Shown: piece by piece, positions 23,131 to 34,066 of the stretch
How positions within the stretch are numbered: position 1 is the stretch's first letter
How the letters are laid out: each line of letters opens with the position of its first letter
Program-made: the position numbers and the translations under genes
The notes under the pieces: generated by a model
Told to the model about the DNA's origin: nothing
Databases searched by the model: none
The model's input: the letters and a program-made list of their open reading frames with translations, nothing else
DNA from: Delphinapterus leucas
Taxonomy: Eukaryota; Chordata; Mammalia; Artiodactyla; Monodontidae
Assembly: GCF_002288925.2 (NCBI RefSeq)
Contig: NW_022098026.1
Coordinates: 21,887,432-21,951,431, forward strand
Direction of reading: 5' to 3'
Length of the DNA stretch: 64,000 nucleotides

Positions 23131-24864
23131 CTGAGAGCTTTCAGAAAGCATTTGGTAAAGGTAACATTTAGTTTTATTTAGCAATACATAACAGAACCTC
23201 TTAGACCTAAACTTCATTCTCTGCAAAGGAAGAAAAAGCAAAATTTCTTCAAAGCATTTATAAGCCAACAGAGAAACCTTGGATCTCAAAAATAAACCAG
23301 CTAACATGCTAGAAAATAACTCAGTTTCCTTTCCTATCTGCATTCCTCCTGCCCTCCTCCACACCACCATCGCCAAATGGCAAAACTTTCCAGGGCCTAC
23401 TCTCCTTCAAATCAAGCATACTTCTAACTACCGTTTATCGTAGGCAGAGACAGCAAATTCCAACTCAGCGTACCTGAGAAATAAATAACAAACTTCCCAA
23501 ATGATTGAACAGTGATAGACACTGATAACATTTCTTATGAGAAATGTTAAAAGTCCTACCTGGGAGCTACCGGTCAGAACGAGAACCCATACTGTTTCAC
23601 CAGTCCCTTCCCCATTATAAGCCTCAGAAGTCCTGTAAGGAGGCAGGACTTCCTGTCCACTCGTAGGTGGATGCTGGTTGGCTCCAAAAACAGCTGCCTC
23701 CAAAAAAAAATGTGAGAAACAACTGGGTCTCGGACAAGAATGTCAGAAAAGCGGAAGTCTGATCAGGCAGTGGATGGTTGGAGAGGGCATTAGGTGGGCT
23801 CTGTCATTTCTCTTAGTTCCCCAAAACAATGGTTTTGACTTTGCCTGCTGCTCTGTACCATCTATGTCTCCCTTTCGCCTCTCTTTTGGGTATCACAAAA
23901 GTTGAAAGACAAAGTGAGAGTTGAATTTTTCTAAGTTAACTCTAAGGCTACCAGATAAAGCTCCAGATGGCCATTTCCTTCATAATGGATCTGCGTGTAT
24001 TTTGCTGCCGTTTAATGAAATTTTTAAGAAATGCAATAAAATAAAGCTATTGACAGAAATTTAGGACTCTAGTTCTATGGCAACTCTGGCTACTCTAACA
24101 GTTTCACAAGGTCAAAGATTTGGGCTAGTAGTTCTAAGCGGAGATGGTATAGCTCTTTAAAGGGTGTTTTGGAAGTTTCTAGTGGTGTCTCGGTTACACA
24201 ATGATTGGAGGGCACCGCTTGCATTCAGGGAAGCTGGAGGTTCCAGACATCCTGCTGATTTTGGCAAGTCAGCATAAGGGAGAATTATCCCAAAATTTGC
24301 AAGATTTTTCATCTTCTAAAAGGACAATCCTGTAGTTGAGAAATCTATTCATAACTACCTTAGCACAGAATCTTTGTTTTCACATAAATTTAAAGCGGTT
24401 TTTTGATACAGTTTTGATATAAAGCAATTTTCCAGCAATGCAAATTGAGGGAAGGGCTTTTGTTTTCTTTTTTACTTTCTCCTGAACATTACCAAGAGCT
24501 GTTCACCCATTTCAGAAAAATCTCATGGTATTTGAATCAGCAGTACAACTTCCCTGTCACATTCATGATGATTCAACATACAGAGGTAAGCACACAACTA
24601 CTTCCTTATGTCTTCAAGTGAAGATAGGACTGAGCATTTGGCAGATTAAAATACACAGTGTTTCATAGTAAATTACGTCTATTTCTTCTCTATATTGTAG
24701 TTAAGACATTTTAATTTTTTGCTATTGTTAATATTATGTGTATAAATAAATTATACTATCTATGAATTTCATTTCAGGATAGAAGAGAAAGAGAATTACA
24801 AAGCACTTATTACAAGAAGAGGTAGTAAGAGAATGTATTATATTCTTACTCCTTTTTAAAATCT
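23131..24864. other. Unique sequence
   Basis: 1.7 kb without a recognised repeat or exon. Frames at 23086-23376, 23428-23703 and 23678-23905 carry no motif. Confidence 0.4.
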
Positions 24865-25084
24865 GCCTGAAGTGAAATGTAACACACAAAGCAAACACCT
24901 GGGTAACCACCATCCAGATCAAACAATAGAATTTTGCCAGCACTACAGAAACCTGCTTCAGGCCCCTCTCAGATATGATTTCCTTCTTCTATGTAAAGGT
25001 AACCACTATCTTGGCTTTCATGAAAATCTCGTTATAATTTACCACCTACACATACCTTTGTAAACACCAGTTTAGTTTGTCTTT

Positions 25085-25109
25085 TTCTCTCTCTCTTTTT
25101 TTTTTTTTT
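25085..25109 (+). repeat. CT/poly-T tract
   Basis: A run of CTCT passes into 15 T residues. Confidence 0.85.
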
Positions 25110-25394
25110 GAACTGACTACAAATGTAATTACAGTAGGGATGATTGTGGTCTCTCGTTTCTTTTTCTAGACATTACGTTACTGAGATTCATTTACATTGT
25201 CGAGTCTAGCTAGTGTTCATCTCTTTTCATTGTTGCATAATGTTCCATTGTATGAACATACCACAATTTACTTTTCCATTCTACTGTTGATGGACGTTGG
25301 GCTGTTTCCAGCTTTTGGTGATTATAAATAATGTCATGAACATTCCTGTCCTGCTTCCTGGTGTGTCTGTGCACACATTTCTGAGGAGTATATT

Positions 25395-25585
25395 TAGGAC
25401 TGACAGATAAAATGAAGGACATCTAGTTAAATTTTAATTTCAGATAAACAATAAACATTTATTTACTATAAGTATGTCCAAAATAATGTATGGAGTCTAC
25501 CTAAAGATTTATTTATTCTTTATCTGAAATCCAAGCTTAACTGGCATCCTGCATTTTTATTTGCTAAATCTGGCAACCCTAAATA
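25395..25585. mobile_element. Palindromic MITE, copy 2, inside the L1 relic
   Basis: The right half 'TGGCATCCTGCATTTTTATT' and 'TGCTAAATCTGGCAACCCT' mirrors the left half 'ATAAAATGAAGGACATCTAG', with 'TAAGTATGTCC' near the centre. Same family as 18325-18490. Its position within L1 sequence makes it younger than that L1. Confidence 0.75.
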
Positions 25586-26240
25586 TAAACCTATGAGTAG
25601 GAATTGCCAAATTATAGAATACATGTAACTTTGGCTTCACTAGATGATGCTAAACTGTTTCACTAAGAAGCTGAACTAAATTACACCTTCTTTAGGAGTG
25701 TATAAGAATTTCGTTGTCATAAATCTCATGTCCACATGTATGTGGGTCTTTTTCTGGACTCTATTCTATTGGACTATTAGTTCATTCTGGTGCCTATACC
25801 ACAGTGTAATAATTACATAACAAAAATAATTCTTGATTTCTGATAAAGTAAGTTCTCCCAACTGTCTTCTTCTTTAAAAGTGTCTTAGATATTTTTGGTC
25901 CCTTGAATTTCTATACAAATTTCAAAATCAGCCTGGAAAGTTTTAACAAAAACTTGCTGGGATTTTAATTTTTCATTGAATCTATAGAACAATTATAAAG
26001 GACATCTTTATAATATTTTGTCATCTAACCTATGAATACTGTGTATAACTCTACTTAGCCCTCTATTTTTAATAGTTTTTTTCCTTTAACATATGTATCA
26101 GTTATTTTAAAGTTCCAGTTGAGAATTCCAATAATGTAACTATTTCTGGGTCTGATTCTATTGTCTTTTTTCCCTTTTGACCATGGATTACATTTTATTG
26201 TTCCATTATGTGTGTCAAATTTTTATATGTTAAAAGATAG

Positions 26241-26909
26241 TAGAAACAGAAGTTAATACTATTAATTCCTAGAAAAGGCCATATCACTTCTGAGAGGCTG
26301 ACAGTAAGAGGGATTGATCTGTAGGTAAACTGGGTCTGGTTTATTGCCACTTTAAATTCTGCTCACCATTGATTAAACAGCTCTAAGGGAGGGATTAGGA
26401 CTTTCCATCCAGCAAGGTTTAAGGGCAGACCCTTAGCAGATACCAAAGGTTTTTTTATACTTTAGAGCGGAACCACCATTCTTCTGAACCATGGGAGATC
26501 TCACTTTGTTTTACAGGCTGGCTGCCAGCTTTTGGGGTCACTCAGGAGTTCTTTTTACTTTTCAGTCAGAATTTCAGCTTTCTACATGCCTCAGAATCTC
26601 TCTTGACCTCTGTCCTGCTTCCATTCTTTGGAGAATAGTAGCAATGGACTCAGTGAAGGCCCAATATACTTCAACAGGATTTTTCTTAGCTACTTTGCCC
26701 CTCCCCCGGACTTCAGAAGGCAGCTGTAGTACACTTGATAATAGTATTTTTGTTTACTTTTATCTTCTTGCTGCTCAACAGAAATACAACTGATTCTGTA
26801 TATTGAGCTTGTATCCAGTAACATTTTTCAAGTTCCTTATTAATTCTAATAGTTCTCTAGATGCTTCTGAGAATCACATACAAGGAAGCTCTCAAGAACC
26901 TGGACACTT
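26241..26909. other. Unique sequence
   Basis: The frame at 26491-26793 (+) has no motif. Nothing else recognised. Confidence 0.4.
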
Positions 26910-27395
26910 AACCTCAGCATGCTCCACTGGTTAAGAGTGTGACTTTTTTTTTTTTTTTGCGGTACGCGGGCCTCTCACTGTTGTGGCCTCTCCCGTTGCG
27001 GAGCACAGGCTCCGGACGCGCAGGCTCAGCGGCCATGGCTCACGGGCCCAGCCGCTCCACGGCATGTGGGATCTTCCCGGACCGGGGCACGAACCCGTGT
27101 CCCCTACGTTGGCAGGTGGACTCTCAATCACTGCGGCACCAGGGAAGCCCAAGAGTGTGACTTCTTGAGCCTGATTCCTGAGTTTAAATTCCAACCCTGC
27201 CACTTGCTAACTATAGGACACTGCGCAAGTTTTTTTTTTCAGGTCTTTTTTTTTTTTCACCATTTCTTCACCTTTAAAATAAGGATAATAATAGCACTTC
27301 CCTCACAGGTATGTTGTGTGGATGAAATGAGTTAATACATGCACAGTACTTACAACACTGCCTGGCACTTAATAAGCACTCTATAGATATCAGCT
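26910..27395 (+). mobile_element. MIR SINE split by a CHR-2-like SINE
   Basis: MIR head 'CTCCACTGGTTAAGAGTGTG' is left of the insertion; 'CCACTTGCTAACTATAGGAC', 'CCTTTAAAATAAGGATAATA' and 'CTGCCTGGCACTTAATAAGC' are right of it. Excising 26946-27163 restores a continuous MIR. Confidence 0.9.
26946..27150 (-). mobile_element. CHR-2-like SINE with perfect target-site duplication
   Basis: Minus-strand short CHR element: 'GGGCTTCCCTGGTGCCGCAG', box B-like 'GGACACGGGTTCGTGCCC', 'GAGCCTGCGCGTCCGGAGCC' and a poly-A tail (poly-T on plus). AAGAGTGTGACTT flanks it exactly (26933-26945 and 27151-27163). Confidence 0.96.
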
Positions 27396-27399
27396 CCCC

Positions 27400-27560
27400 C
27401 GTCTCCCAGCATCTTCCCAGGTCTCTCTCCCCCTTGCTCCCTGTGCTCCAGCCTTAGCAAAGACTTCCCCCATTGCCCTGAACACACTGCTGCCTTCCTT
27501 TACGTAGCTAACTCCTTCTTATTCCTTAACTCTCAAGTTATATATTGCTGCCTTGAAAAA
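27400..27560 (+). mobile_element. Possible L2 fragment
   Basis: 'CTCCCTGTGCTCCAGCC' and 'TAACTCCTTCTTATTCCTTA' follow L2 order, but divergence is high. Confidence 0.35.
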
Positions 27561-27566
27561 TGGAAC

Positions 27567-27594
27567 ACTCACCACCACCACCACCATCACCACA
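27567..27594 (+). repeat. (CAC)n trinucleotide repeat
   Basis: About nine ACC/CAC units with one interruption. Confidence 0.9.
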
Positions 27595-28323
27595 GGACCG
27601 TAGCAAGTTCTACAGCCCTCCTACCGCCTCCGAACAGCAAGCAGCAGCAAATATTACATATGCCAAAAAGACAGAATTCTTTATGTAAAGAAGCATTTCA
27701 ATGTACTCCAACATTTGTACTGCATTAAGCTATTAGGCTCTATGAGACTGTATCTTTGGTGAATTCTAAATAGTGTAAGAGAAAGATTTTTTCCATATAA
27801 AAAGGATTTTAAATTTTTTATAAAAATTGCATGTGCTGTCATAAAATGCAGCTGGAGTTTATTTGCATAATATTAGGTTTCTCAAAGTTTAGTGCAATAA
27901 TTAGATACTGCTGTCATGATGAGAGTTTGGAGCTCAGCCGGGCGTGTTTCTGCAATGCTGTTGCCATCTCAAACTTCACCCCCCCCTTTGGAAGCTCACT
28001 ATATTTTCCTTTGGTGCCAGTATTTAAAAAAAAAAAAAAAAACCTATGGAAAAATATAATCATCATCCAAACTCAGAGAAAAGAGATTTGTACTGAGATA
28101 TGTTGAAACGGTACATTCATCTGTTTGAGAGTTGAGATGTTTTGCCTGGAGGAGGGGGATGGTTGGTGCCTTCCTCATCTTCTTGGGTCTTAGGATGTTA
28201 TACTTCAGTGCCCTGAGACCCATTTCCTCTTCCCTGTCACCACCAATTTATTTAGCGATGCTGAGGAAATTCTTCAATTTTCTGAGCTTTAAATTAGTAC
28301 ATTTCCACGATGATTTTATAGAT
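27595..28323. other. Unique sequence with a poly-A run (28027-28042)
   Basis: The 27830-27990 part is non-repetitive and could be conserved non-coding DNA. No splice-bounded frame was found. Confidence 0.3.
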
Positions 28324-29122
28324 CAGAGGTCGGCAAAGTTTTGCCTTTTTCTTTTACTATAAAAGGCCAGGTAGTAAATCTTTTCAGCTTTACAGGCCAT
28401 ATGATCTTTGTTGTAATTACTCAACTTCGCTGCTGCAGTGTAAAAGCCACCATAGCAATTCATCAATGAATTGGCATGACTATGTTCCAATAAAATTTTA
28501 TTTTCAAAATTAGGCAGCACTATTTACAATAGCCAGGACATGGAAGGAACCTAAATGTCCATCAACAGAAGAATGGATAAAGAAGACATGGCACATATAT
28601 ACAGTGGAATATTACTCAGCCATAAGAAGGAACGAAACTGTGCCATTTGCAGAGATGTGGATGGACCTAGAGACTGTCATACAGAGTGTCATAAGTCAGA
28701 AAGAGAAAAACAAACATCGTATATTAACGCATATATGTGGAATTTGGAAAAATGGTACAGATGAACCTATCTGCAGAGCAGAAATAGAGACACAGACATA
28801 GAGAACAAACGTATAGACACCAAGGGGGGAAAGGGGCGGGGGGATGAATTGGAAAATTGGGATTGACATATAAACGCTATTATGTATAAAATAGATAACT
28901 AATGAGAACCTACTGTATAGCACAGGGAACTCTATTCAGTGCTCTGTGGTGACCTAAATGGGAAGGAAATCCAAAAAGGAGTGGATATATGTATACATGT
29001 AGCTGATCCACTTTGCTGCACAGCAGAAACTAACACAACACTGTAAAGCAACTATATTCCAATAAAAAAAAAAATAGGTGGCAGGCTGGATTTGGTCTGT
29101 GGGATGTAGTTTCTGAGCAATG
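28324..29122 (+). mobile_element. Non-autonomous hAT-type relic split by an L1 3' end
   Basis: Left end 'CAGAGGTCGGCAAAGTTTTG', then 'AAAGGCCAGGTAGTAAATC' and 'TCCAATAAAATTTTATTTTC'; after the L1 insertion the right part 'AGGCTGGATTTGGTCTGTGG' continues. A diverged relative is at 57155-57325. The family name is not recalled with confidence. Confidence 0.8.
28520..29073 (+). mobile_element. Recent-looking 5'-truncated L1 3' end (cetartiodactyl type)
   Basis: 554 bp covering the ORF2 C-terminus ('GGAATATTACTCAGCCATAA', 'GAGATGTGGATGGACCTAGA') and a 3' UTR ending 'TATATTCCAATAAAAAAA'. Host sequence TAGGCAGC at the left is repeated as TAGGTGGC at the right. Its 3' UTR resembles the L1 at 41040-41455. 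Dead by truncation. Confidence 0.9.
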
Positions 29123-29149
29123 CTATAGACCATCACCTAATAAATAATA

Positions 29150-29330
29150 ATATCATTTATTTATTTGTTTGTTTTTTCATTTACTTATTCAAAGAATATT
29201 TATCAAGAGTTACTATGTGTATCAGGCACCATTCAAGGCACTGGAGACAGAGCAGCAAAGCAGACAGGTAAGGACCCTGGTCTCTGCAACTTACTTTCTT
29301 GACAAAAGACAAACAATAAATAAGTAAACA
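29150..29330 (-). mobile_element. L2 3' end
   Basis: Reverse-complement L2 tail: 'GAATATTTATCAAGAGTTAC', 'TATGTGTATCAGGCACCATT', 'CACTGGAGACAGAGCAGC'. Confidence 0.7.
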
Positions 29331-29469
29331 AATAATTTTGGATAATTGTAGCTGCTTTGAATATATTAAAGCCGAATGTGTGATGGGCAATATCTGAGGC
29401 CTGCAGGAAAACATGCCTGGTATTTGTGATATGAGTCCAAGAAAGTGACTTTGCACAGAGGCTATGTGT

Positions 29470-29700
29470 CTGTGCACTGGTGCCTTATATAACGTTATCT
29501 TTACCCTCATGACAACACCACAAGTTGTAGTATTACGCTTTTTTTATAGAAGAGGAAAAAAATTCCTAGAGGCTTTGAGAAGAAAGATCACATGCCTATA
29601 ATTCATAGCTGCTAATGACAGAGCTGGGAGTCAAATCCAGATTCACTTGTCTCCAAGGGCCAAGGACTTCCGGTTTCTCCTAGGACCTAGAATCTTTGCT
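29470..29700 (-). mobile_element. MIR SINE
   Basis: Reverse-complement MIR: 'TTTACCCTCATGACAACACC', 'ATAGAAGAGGAAAAAAATTC', 'GACAGAGCTGGGAGTCAAAT'. Confidence 0.7.
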
Positions 29701-29779
29701 AAGGGAGTCCCATGCAATGCCCATACTAGCTTTCAGTAAATTATAGGAAATCAGGATGGGAAAGAAACCGAGAGACACC

Positions 29780-30160
29780 TTCACTCACTCACCCTTTCAT
29801 TCAAGTATCATTCACTCCTCTAACAAATGTTTACTGAGCACCTACTATGGACCAGGCACAACTGAGGATGTGGTGATGGACCAAACAAATAAGGTCTCTG
29901 ACCACAGGGATGCTGGAAAATGTTGAAAACTGGCTCTGTGGAGGTATAGGAAGCTCTGATTTGTACCATGTGCCAATTTGCATGGTGTAAATACTTCCCC
30001 CATGGAGGATTTCAAGCTGCTAGCTTGTTGTGAAGTGGCTTGCAAAATTCCTGACAATCTGACAACTGTTTTTCGTGACCAGCTCTGCACAACCCTGGGC
30101 TGTGGGCCCTCCATGCTTACCATCTAGTGGGGACACAGACAAATAAACAGACTATTTTAA
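29780..30160 (-). mobile_element. L2 3' end with an unidentified insert of about 190 bp
   Basis: The tail side 'TTTACTGAGCACCTACTATG' and 'AAATAAGGTCTCTGACCACAG' stops near 29908. L2 resumes near 30105 with 'CATGCTTACCATCTAGTGGG'. The segment between has no recognised family and may be a decayed DNA transposon. Confidence 0.6.
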
Positions 30161-30449
30161 CACAGGGTAAGAAGTACGGTTATAGGGGGATGAAGGTAGG
30201 ATGTTTTTGGTGCTGGATTAATGCAAAGAATAGTCACTTAACCCCGAAATGAAAACAGAAAGAAAGAATAGAATTGCTGTGATATATCTGACACCAGAGA
30301 TGGAGATACTTGGAAACATATGTATTTTGATAGATAGAAATCCTCACTTTCTATAGAAATATTTATCTTGTTGACACACTCCAAATGGTCCTTGGGCCAA
30401 ATTATTTAGATGGTTGTTTTACTTCTCAACTTTACTTGGTAAAAGGGAG
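30161..30449. other. Unique sequence
   Basis: Nothing recognised. Confidence 0.35.
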
Positions 30450-30570
30450 CCTGATTTAACTAAAGGTTTGGGGTTCTAGTGTCATTCCTGCTGCTAACTG
30501 GTCCTGGGACCATGGGCAAGTGACTTGATTCTCTGTGTACTGGTGTCTAAATGACCCAAGGAATGTCAAT
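30450..30570 (+). mobile_element. MIR SINE fragment
   Basis: 'CTAACTGGTCCTGGGACCAT' then 'GGGCAAGTGACTTGATTCTC' match the MIR core. Confidence 0.6.
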
Positions 30571-31250
30571 GTCAGTGCTTCACTACTAAACCTCTCCAGT
30601 CACAAGAGTTTTACTTAGGTAAAGCGCCTCTTTTCTGTCCCCCTCAGTGGGGCCTCTCAGACAACAGGCACAAATAACAAGATGGAATTCCGTTCAGGCA
30701 TACCATACACTACTCCCATTTTCCAAACCCTAGAACCACTTAGAGAAGGCCCATCTTAGAACTAAAAATCTAGCAAGGCCCACATAAAAAAATTAAAAAA
30801 AAATACCTATAAAATCCACATTATTTTAAAACCAAGATAGGACAGGAACACGAATGCCATGTGGACGGCCTTTTGAAAATGTCAGCAGCTCTAAAATAGC
30901 TCACAAACGAAGACAAATCCTGGGACTTACAGGACTTGAGAGATTTTTCAGTCACATCTGCAGGCATCTGCTCGTTTCTAACGCCCACTGTCTTTGTAAA
31001 GGAGACAACGACTAGGACCTGTTAACTGGGACCTGTTCACACATTAGCTAAAAACATCAGAAAACAGTTGTTGTAAGAACACAGATGACCAACGCATGGG
31101 TCGTCATCCTCACACCCTGGAATTGTAATTGCCTTTCTAGTGAGACCCACGGCCAGGATCTGTGTTTTCAGGTTGTGTCCCTGGGTTCCCTGATTCCGAC
31201 GGAGGAGGCTGAGGTCTGCAGCTGACTCCACTGAGGCTCTCTTTCCACAG
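30571..31250. other. Unique sequence
   Basis: No repeat recognised. A minus-strand frame at 31037-31348 has no motif I can name. Confidence 0.35.
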
Positions 31251-31359
31251 TCATCCTGATTCCATTCGCCTCTTCTGATATGATCTGTGTGGGCAGGCTG
31301 CTCGGACTGCGCCAGCACAAACCACAGCAATTCCAAGTCTTGCCTCACTTCATTTTCAA
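31251..31359 (+). other. Weak candidate exon (109 bp)
   Basis: A good polypyrimidine tract and acceptor ('CTCTCTTTCCACAG') precedes it and a 'GTGAGC' donor follows. One of three frames is open across the stretch, beginning ILIPFASSDM. The peptide is not recognised. Splice-like pairs of this quality occur by chance in unique DNA, so a non-coding RNA exon or coincidence are both possible. Confidence 0.15.
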
Positions 31360-32194
31360 GTGAGCCTTACCTCCCAGGGATTGGAGATGTGATTAATGAA
31401 AGGACCACAGCTGAAACCTGAAAATCTATTTTTTGCGGTTGTTCCAAACATATGCACTGGCTTCATTTGGAATTCATTCCTCTGACTTTAGTTCAAAAGC
31501 AACACTTAGTGGTCTTCAGACCATATGGATGGTGGGCTGTGATGGAGACTTTGTCTGTGTCTACAGAGCCCAAATTGGACAGATCGATCAAGAGACTCAG
31601 ATCCTCCACTCAGACTAACTTCCTAGAGATTAATCATACAATGACCAAATCCATACTTCACTGTATCCTTTGTAAACCAAACCTCACTCCACATCAAAAA
31701 GCTACCAGGTATCTGGGTCTGTGAGGCCCACTGCAATTTTCCATCAGAATATCAGTAATTGCACATTCAACTAGATTGGCTAACAGGCAATAGAGGTCAC
31801 ATAGTTAGTCAGAGGGACCACAGGGAGTGGTGAAGACTGTGACGAAGTGGAAAGCACAGGCCTTGTATACCGGAGGCAGCTTCTACTTTGTTCCCCCAGA
31901 TTGTTGCCATGTGACAATGTAAGCCAAGTGCTATAAGATCTGCTAACTTTTCAAAGGAATCCTGCAATCTACATTTTGATGTAAAGTCTCTCAATTTTTA
32001 ATGGTTCACAATTAATTTTTGTTTAAGCCCATAGGCCACACACATCTGTGGGTTTGAACCTGGCATGCAGACCACAAGTTTGTAATCTCTGGAACTGATA
32101 GAACTACTTTCTACAACCATCTGTAATTTTGGAGATTTTGCCACAACTCAGAAATGTAGCCAAATTGAATCTTCCACCCCTGCCATGCACCTTT
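31360..32194. other. Unique sequence
   Basis: Nothing recognised. Confidence 0.35.
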
Positions 32195-32410
32195 CTTTTT
32201 TAATATATTTTATTTAATTATAGCATGCATTCAGGAAAGTACATATGTCATAAGTGCACAGGCCCACGAACTGAACATATATGTAAAACTAATACTCAGT
32301 TCTGGAAATAGAATATGATCTGCCTTCTGGGAGCCCCCTTCCAGTCATTACCCACTCCTACAAGATTAACACAGTTGCAGACATTTTTCTGTTACCTTTT
32401 TTCTAAGTAA
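32195..32410 (-). mobile_element. Old L1 3' UTR
   Basis: Reverse-complement L1M-type 3' UTR: 'ATTTTATTTAATTATAGCAT', 'GTTCTGGAAATAGAATATGA', 'CCCCCTTCCAGTCATTACCC'. Confidence 0.65.
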
Positions 32411-33107
32411 AGTCAAATTAATGCATCAAATGAATACTGGCTGTTCATGAATTAGTTATAGTAATGCAAACTGCGGATTGCCAAAAGGCAAAGTATGTGT
32501 ATATAATCACCATGCTAGGAACCTTGGTCTGATATTTCAAACAATGTATCAGCAGGGTTTAAAATAACAGCCTCCACCAAGTTTTCCATTCACTTTGTCC
32601 GTACAAGAAAATCCAAGGTAAAGGCTTTGAATTCATAGCCTTTTTGTTACCTAATCCAGGTCATTTGAGCCAAATGCTTCCCTAACTACATGTGTAGATA
32701 AAATCCAAATCTATGTGTAGTTTTCTAGTCTCTGAAATGAGTATCACCATTTTCTTCATGAAATCAGCTCTATGTATAAAATACAGGACCTTGCTGTAAT
32801 GCTTGTATTTATCTTACCAAGTTTATGTCAGACCATCAAAAGCCCTGCTCTGCTTTGCCTTCTCAGTATGTTTGTCTTTTCTTTCTTCAGCAGTCATCCT
32901 GCAGTTTAAATTCTCTGGTCCTCACATCCTTTGTTTGGAAAGCAACCTGAATCTGGCATCAATTTTTTTTTTTAAGTGAGAAATAAATAGTCTGTGAAGT
33001 ATGTTATGGCACACTTGGCACAAGATGCTAAAACAAAGACAGGGGTTTGCGGGCTTTGTGTCAAAACACACACCAGCACTTGGCGAAAGCAGTCCTGGTG
33101 AACTTAC
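32411..33107. other. Unique sequence
   Basis: No repeat recognised. It may be intronic to the candidate exon that follows. Confidence 0.35.
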
Positions 33108-33200
33108 CATCGATTGCGATGGCTTCTTGATAGCTTCAGCTGCTGCCCATCTGCTCAGGCTGCCCGCTGCCATTCCAAGCTGCACCTCCTCCACGCCCAG
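33108..33200 (-). CDS. Candidate internal coding exon of unidentified gene
   Basis: On the minus strand an acceptor 'TTCTCTGCCCCGCAG' is followed by 93 bp and a consensus donor 'ATG|GTAAGTT'. The length is exactly 31 codons, so skipping would keep frame. Only the frame starting LGVEEVQLGM and ending AIKKPSQSM is open; the other two contain stops. The composition (Ala/Ser/Glu-rich, several CpGs) differs from the AT-rich surroundings, and no repeat family matches. I cannot name the protein. The sequence continues open past the donor, but that part would be intron. A chance splice pair or a non-coding conserved element remains possible. Confidence 0.35.
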
Positions 33201-33514
33201 CTGCGGGGCAGAGAATCACCGCGTTACACTCCCACTGCATAGCTGCCGGCCCCACTGTCTGTCTGGATCTCTGCATTATGGCATATTGACCATTTCACGA
33301 AGTGGGATTTAAAATCCCACTTCATTAATAGTCTATGAAACACAATTCAAGCGACACTGAGATGGCTTTTCACCTATCATATGTAAAGTTTTTTTGCAAT
33401 TTTCATTGCTCGACTGAGACGACCTATGCTTGAGGAGAATGAGGAAATGTAAATTCTTATACAATGCTGGAGTCAGCATAAACCCATTCTAACGTTCTAG
33501 AAGGTAACACATAC
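33201..33514. other. Unique sequence (would be the intron side of the candidate exon's acceptor)
   Basis: A short near-palindrome 'GTGGGATTTAAAATCCCAC' occurs at 33302-33320. Nothing else recognised. Confidence 0.35.
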
Positions 33515-34066
33515 CAAGTCTGGTAGGCAGGACTTTGGTCTCCATGGCTTTTGCTCTTAACATGACGAAAAGGACTTTGCAATGGAATTAAGGCTACTAA
33601 TAAGTTGGCCTTCCCATAGGGAGATTCTTCTGTTTTATCAGATGGGCCCAATGTGATTACAGGAGCCCTGAAAATCAGAAGAGGAGACAGAGAGATGCGG
33701 ACAGTGTGAGAAGGCTTTGCCGCCATCGCTGGTTCTGAGATATGGCAGGTTCCGTGCAGGTACTGGTGAGTGAGCTCTAGGGGCTAAGAGAGGCTCCAGC
33801 TGACAGCCATCAAGAATGCAAGGACCTAGTCCTGCAGCTGTGAGGGACTGAATTCTCTCAACAGCACAACGGAGCCTGGAAACAGATTCTCCTCTGGAGT
33901 CTCCAAGAGGGAACATACCCTGCTGACACCTGGTTCTGGCCTTTTGAGACTCAAAACAGAGAAACCAGCCAAACCCATTGGATTTTTTACCTACAGAACT
34001 CTGAAATAATAAATGAGTGTTGTTTCAATTCACCAGATTTGCCTTACTTTATAATGGCAGTGTGTT
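33515..34066 (+). mobile_element. MLT1-type (ERVL-MaLR) LTR
   Basis: LTR blocks in MLT1 order: 'GGACTTTGCAATGGAATTAA', 'GATGGGCCCAATGTGATTAC', 'ACAGATTCTCCTCTGGAGTC', and the end 'CTACAGAACTCTGAAATAAT'. It appears as a solo LTR. Flanking duplication was not found. Confidence 0.75.

Larger units (their letters stand above)
24865..26240 (-). mobile_element. L1 LINE relic, minus strand, with a palindromic MITE inside
   Basis: The start 'GGGTAACCACCATCCAGATC' is reverse-complement L1ME/L1M 3' UTR. Blocks such as 'TTCCATTGTATGAACATACC' and 'GACGTTGGGCTGTTTCCAGC' then read as reverse-complement L1. Beyond 25590 further decayed L1 sequence follows. No intact frame. Confidence 0.65.
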
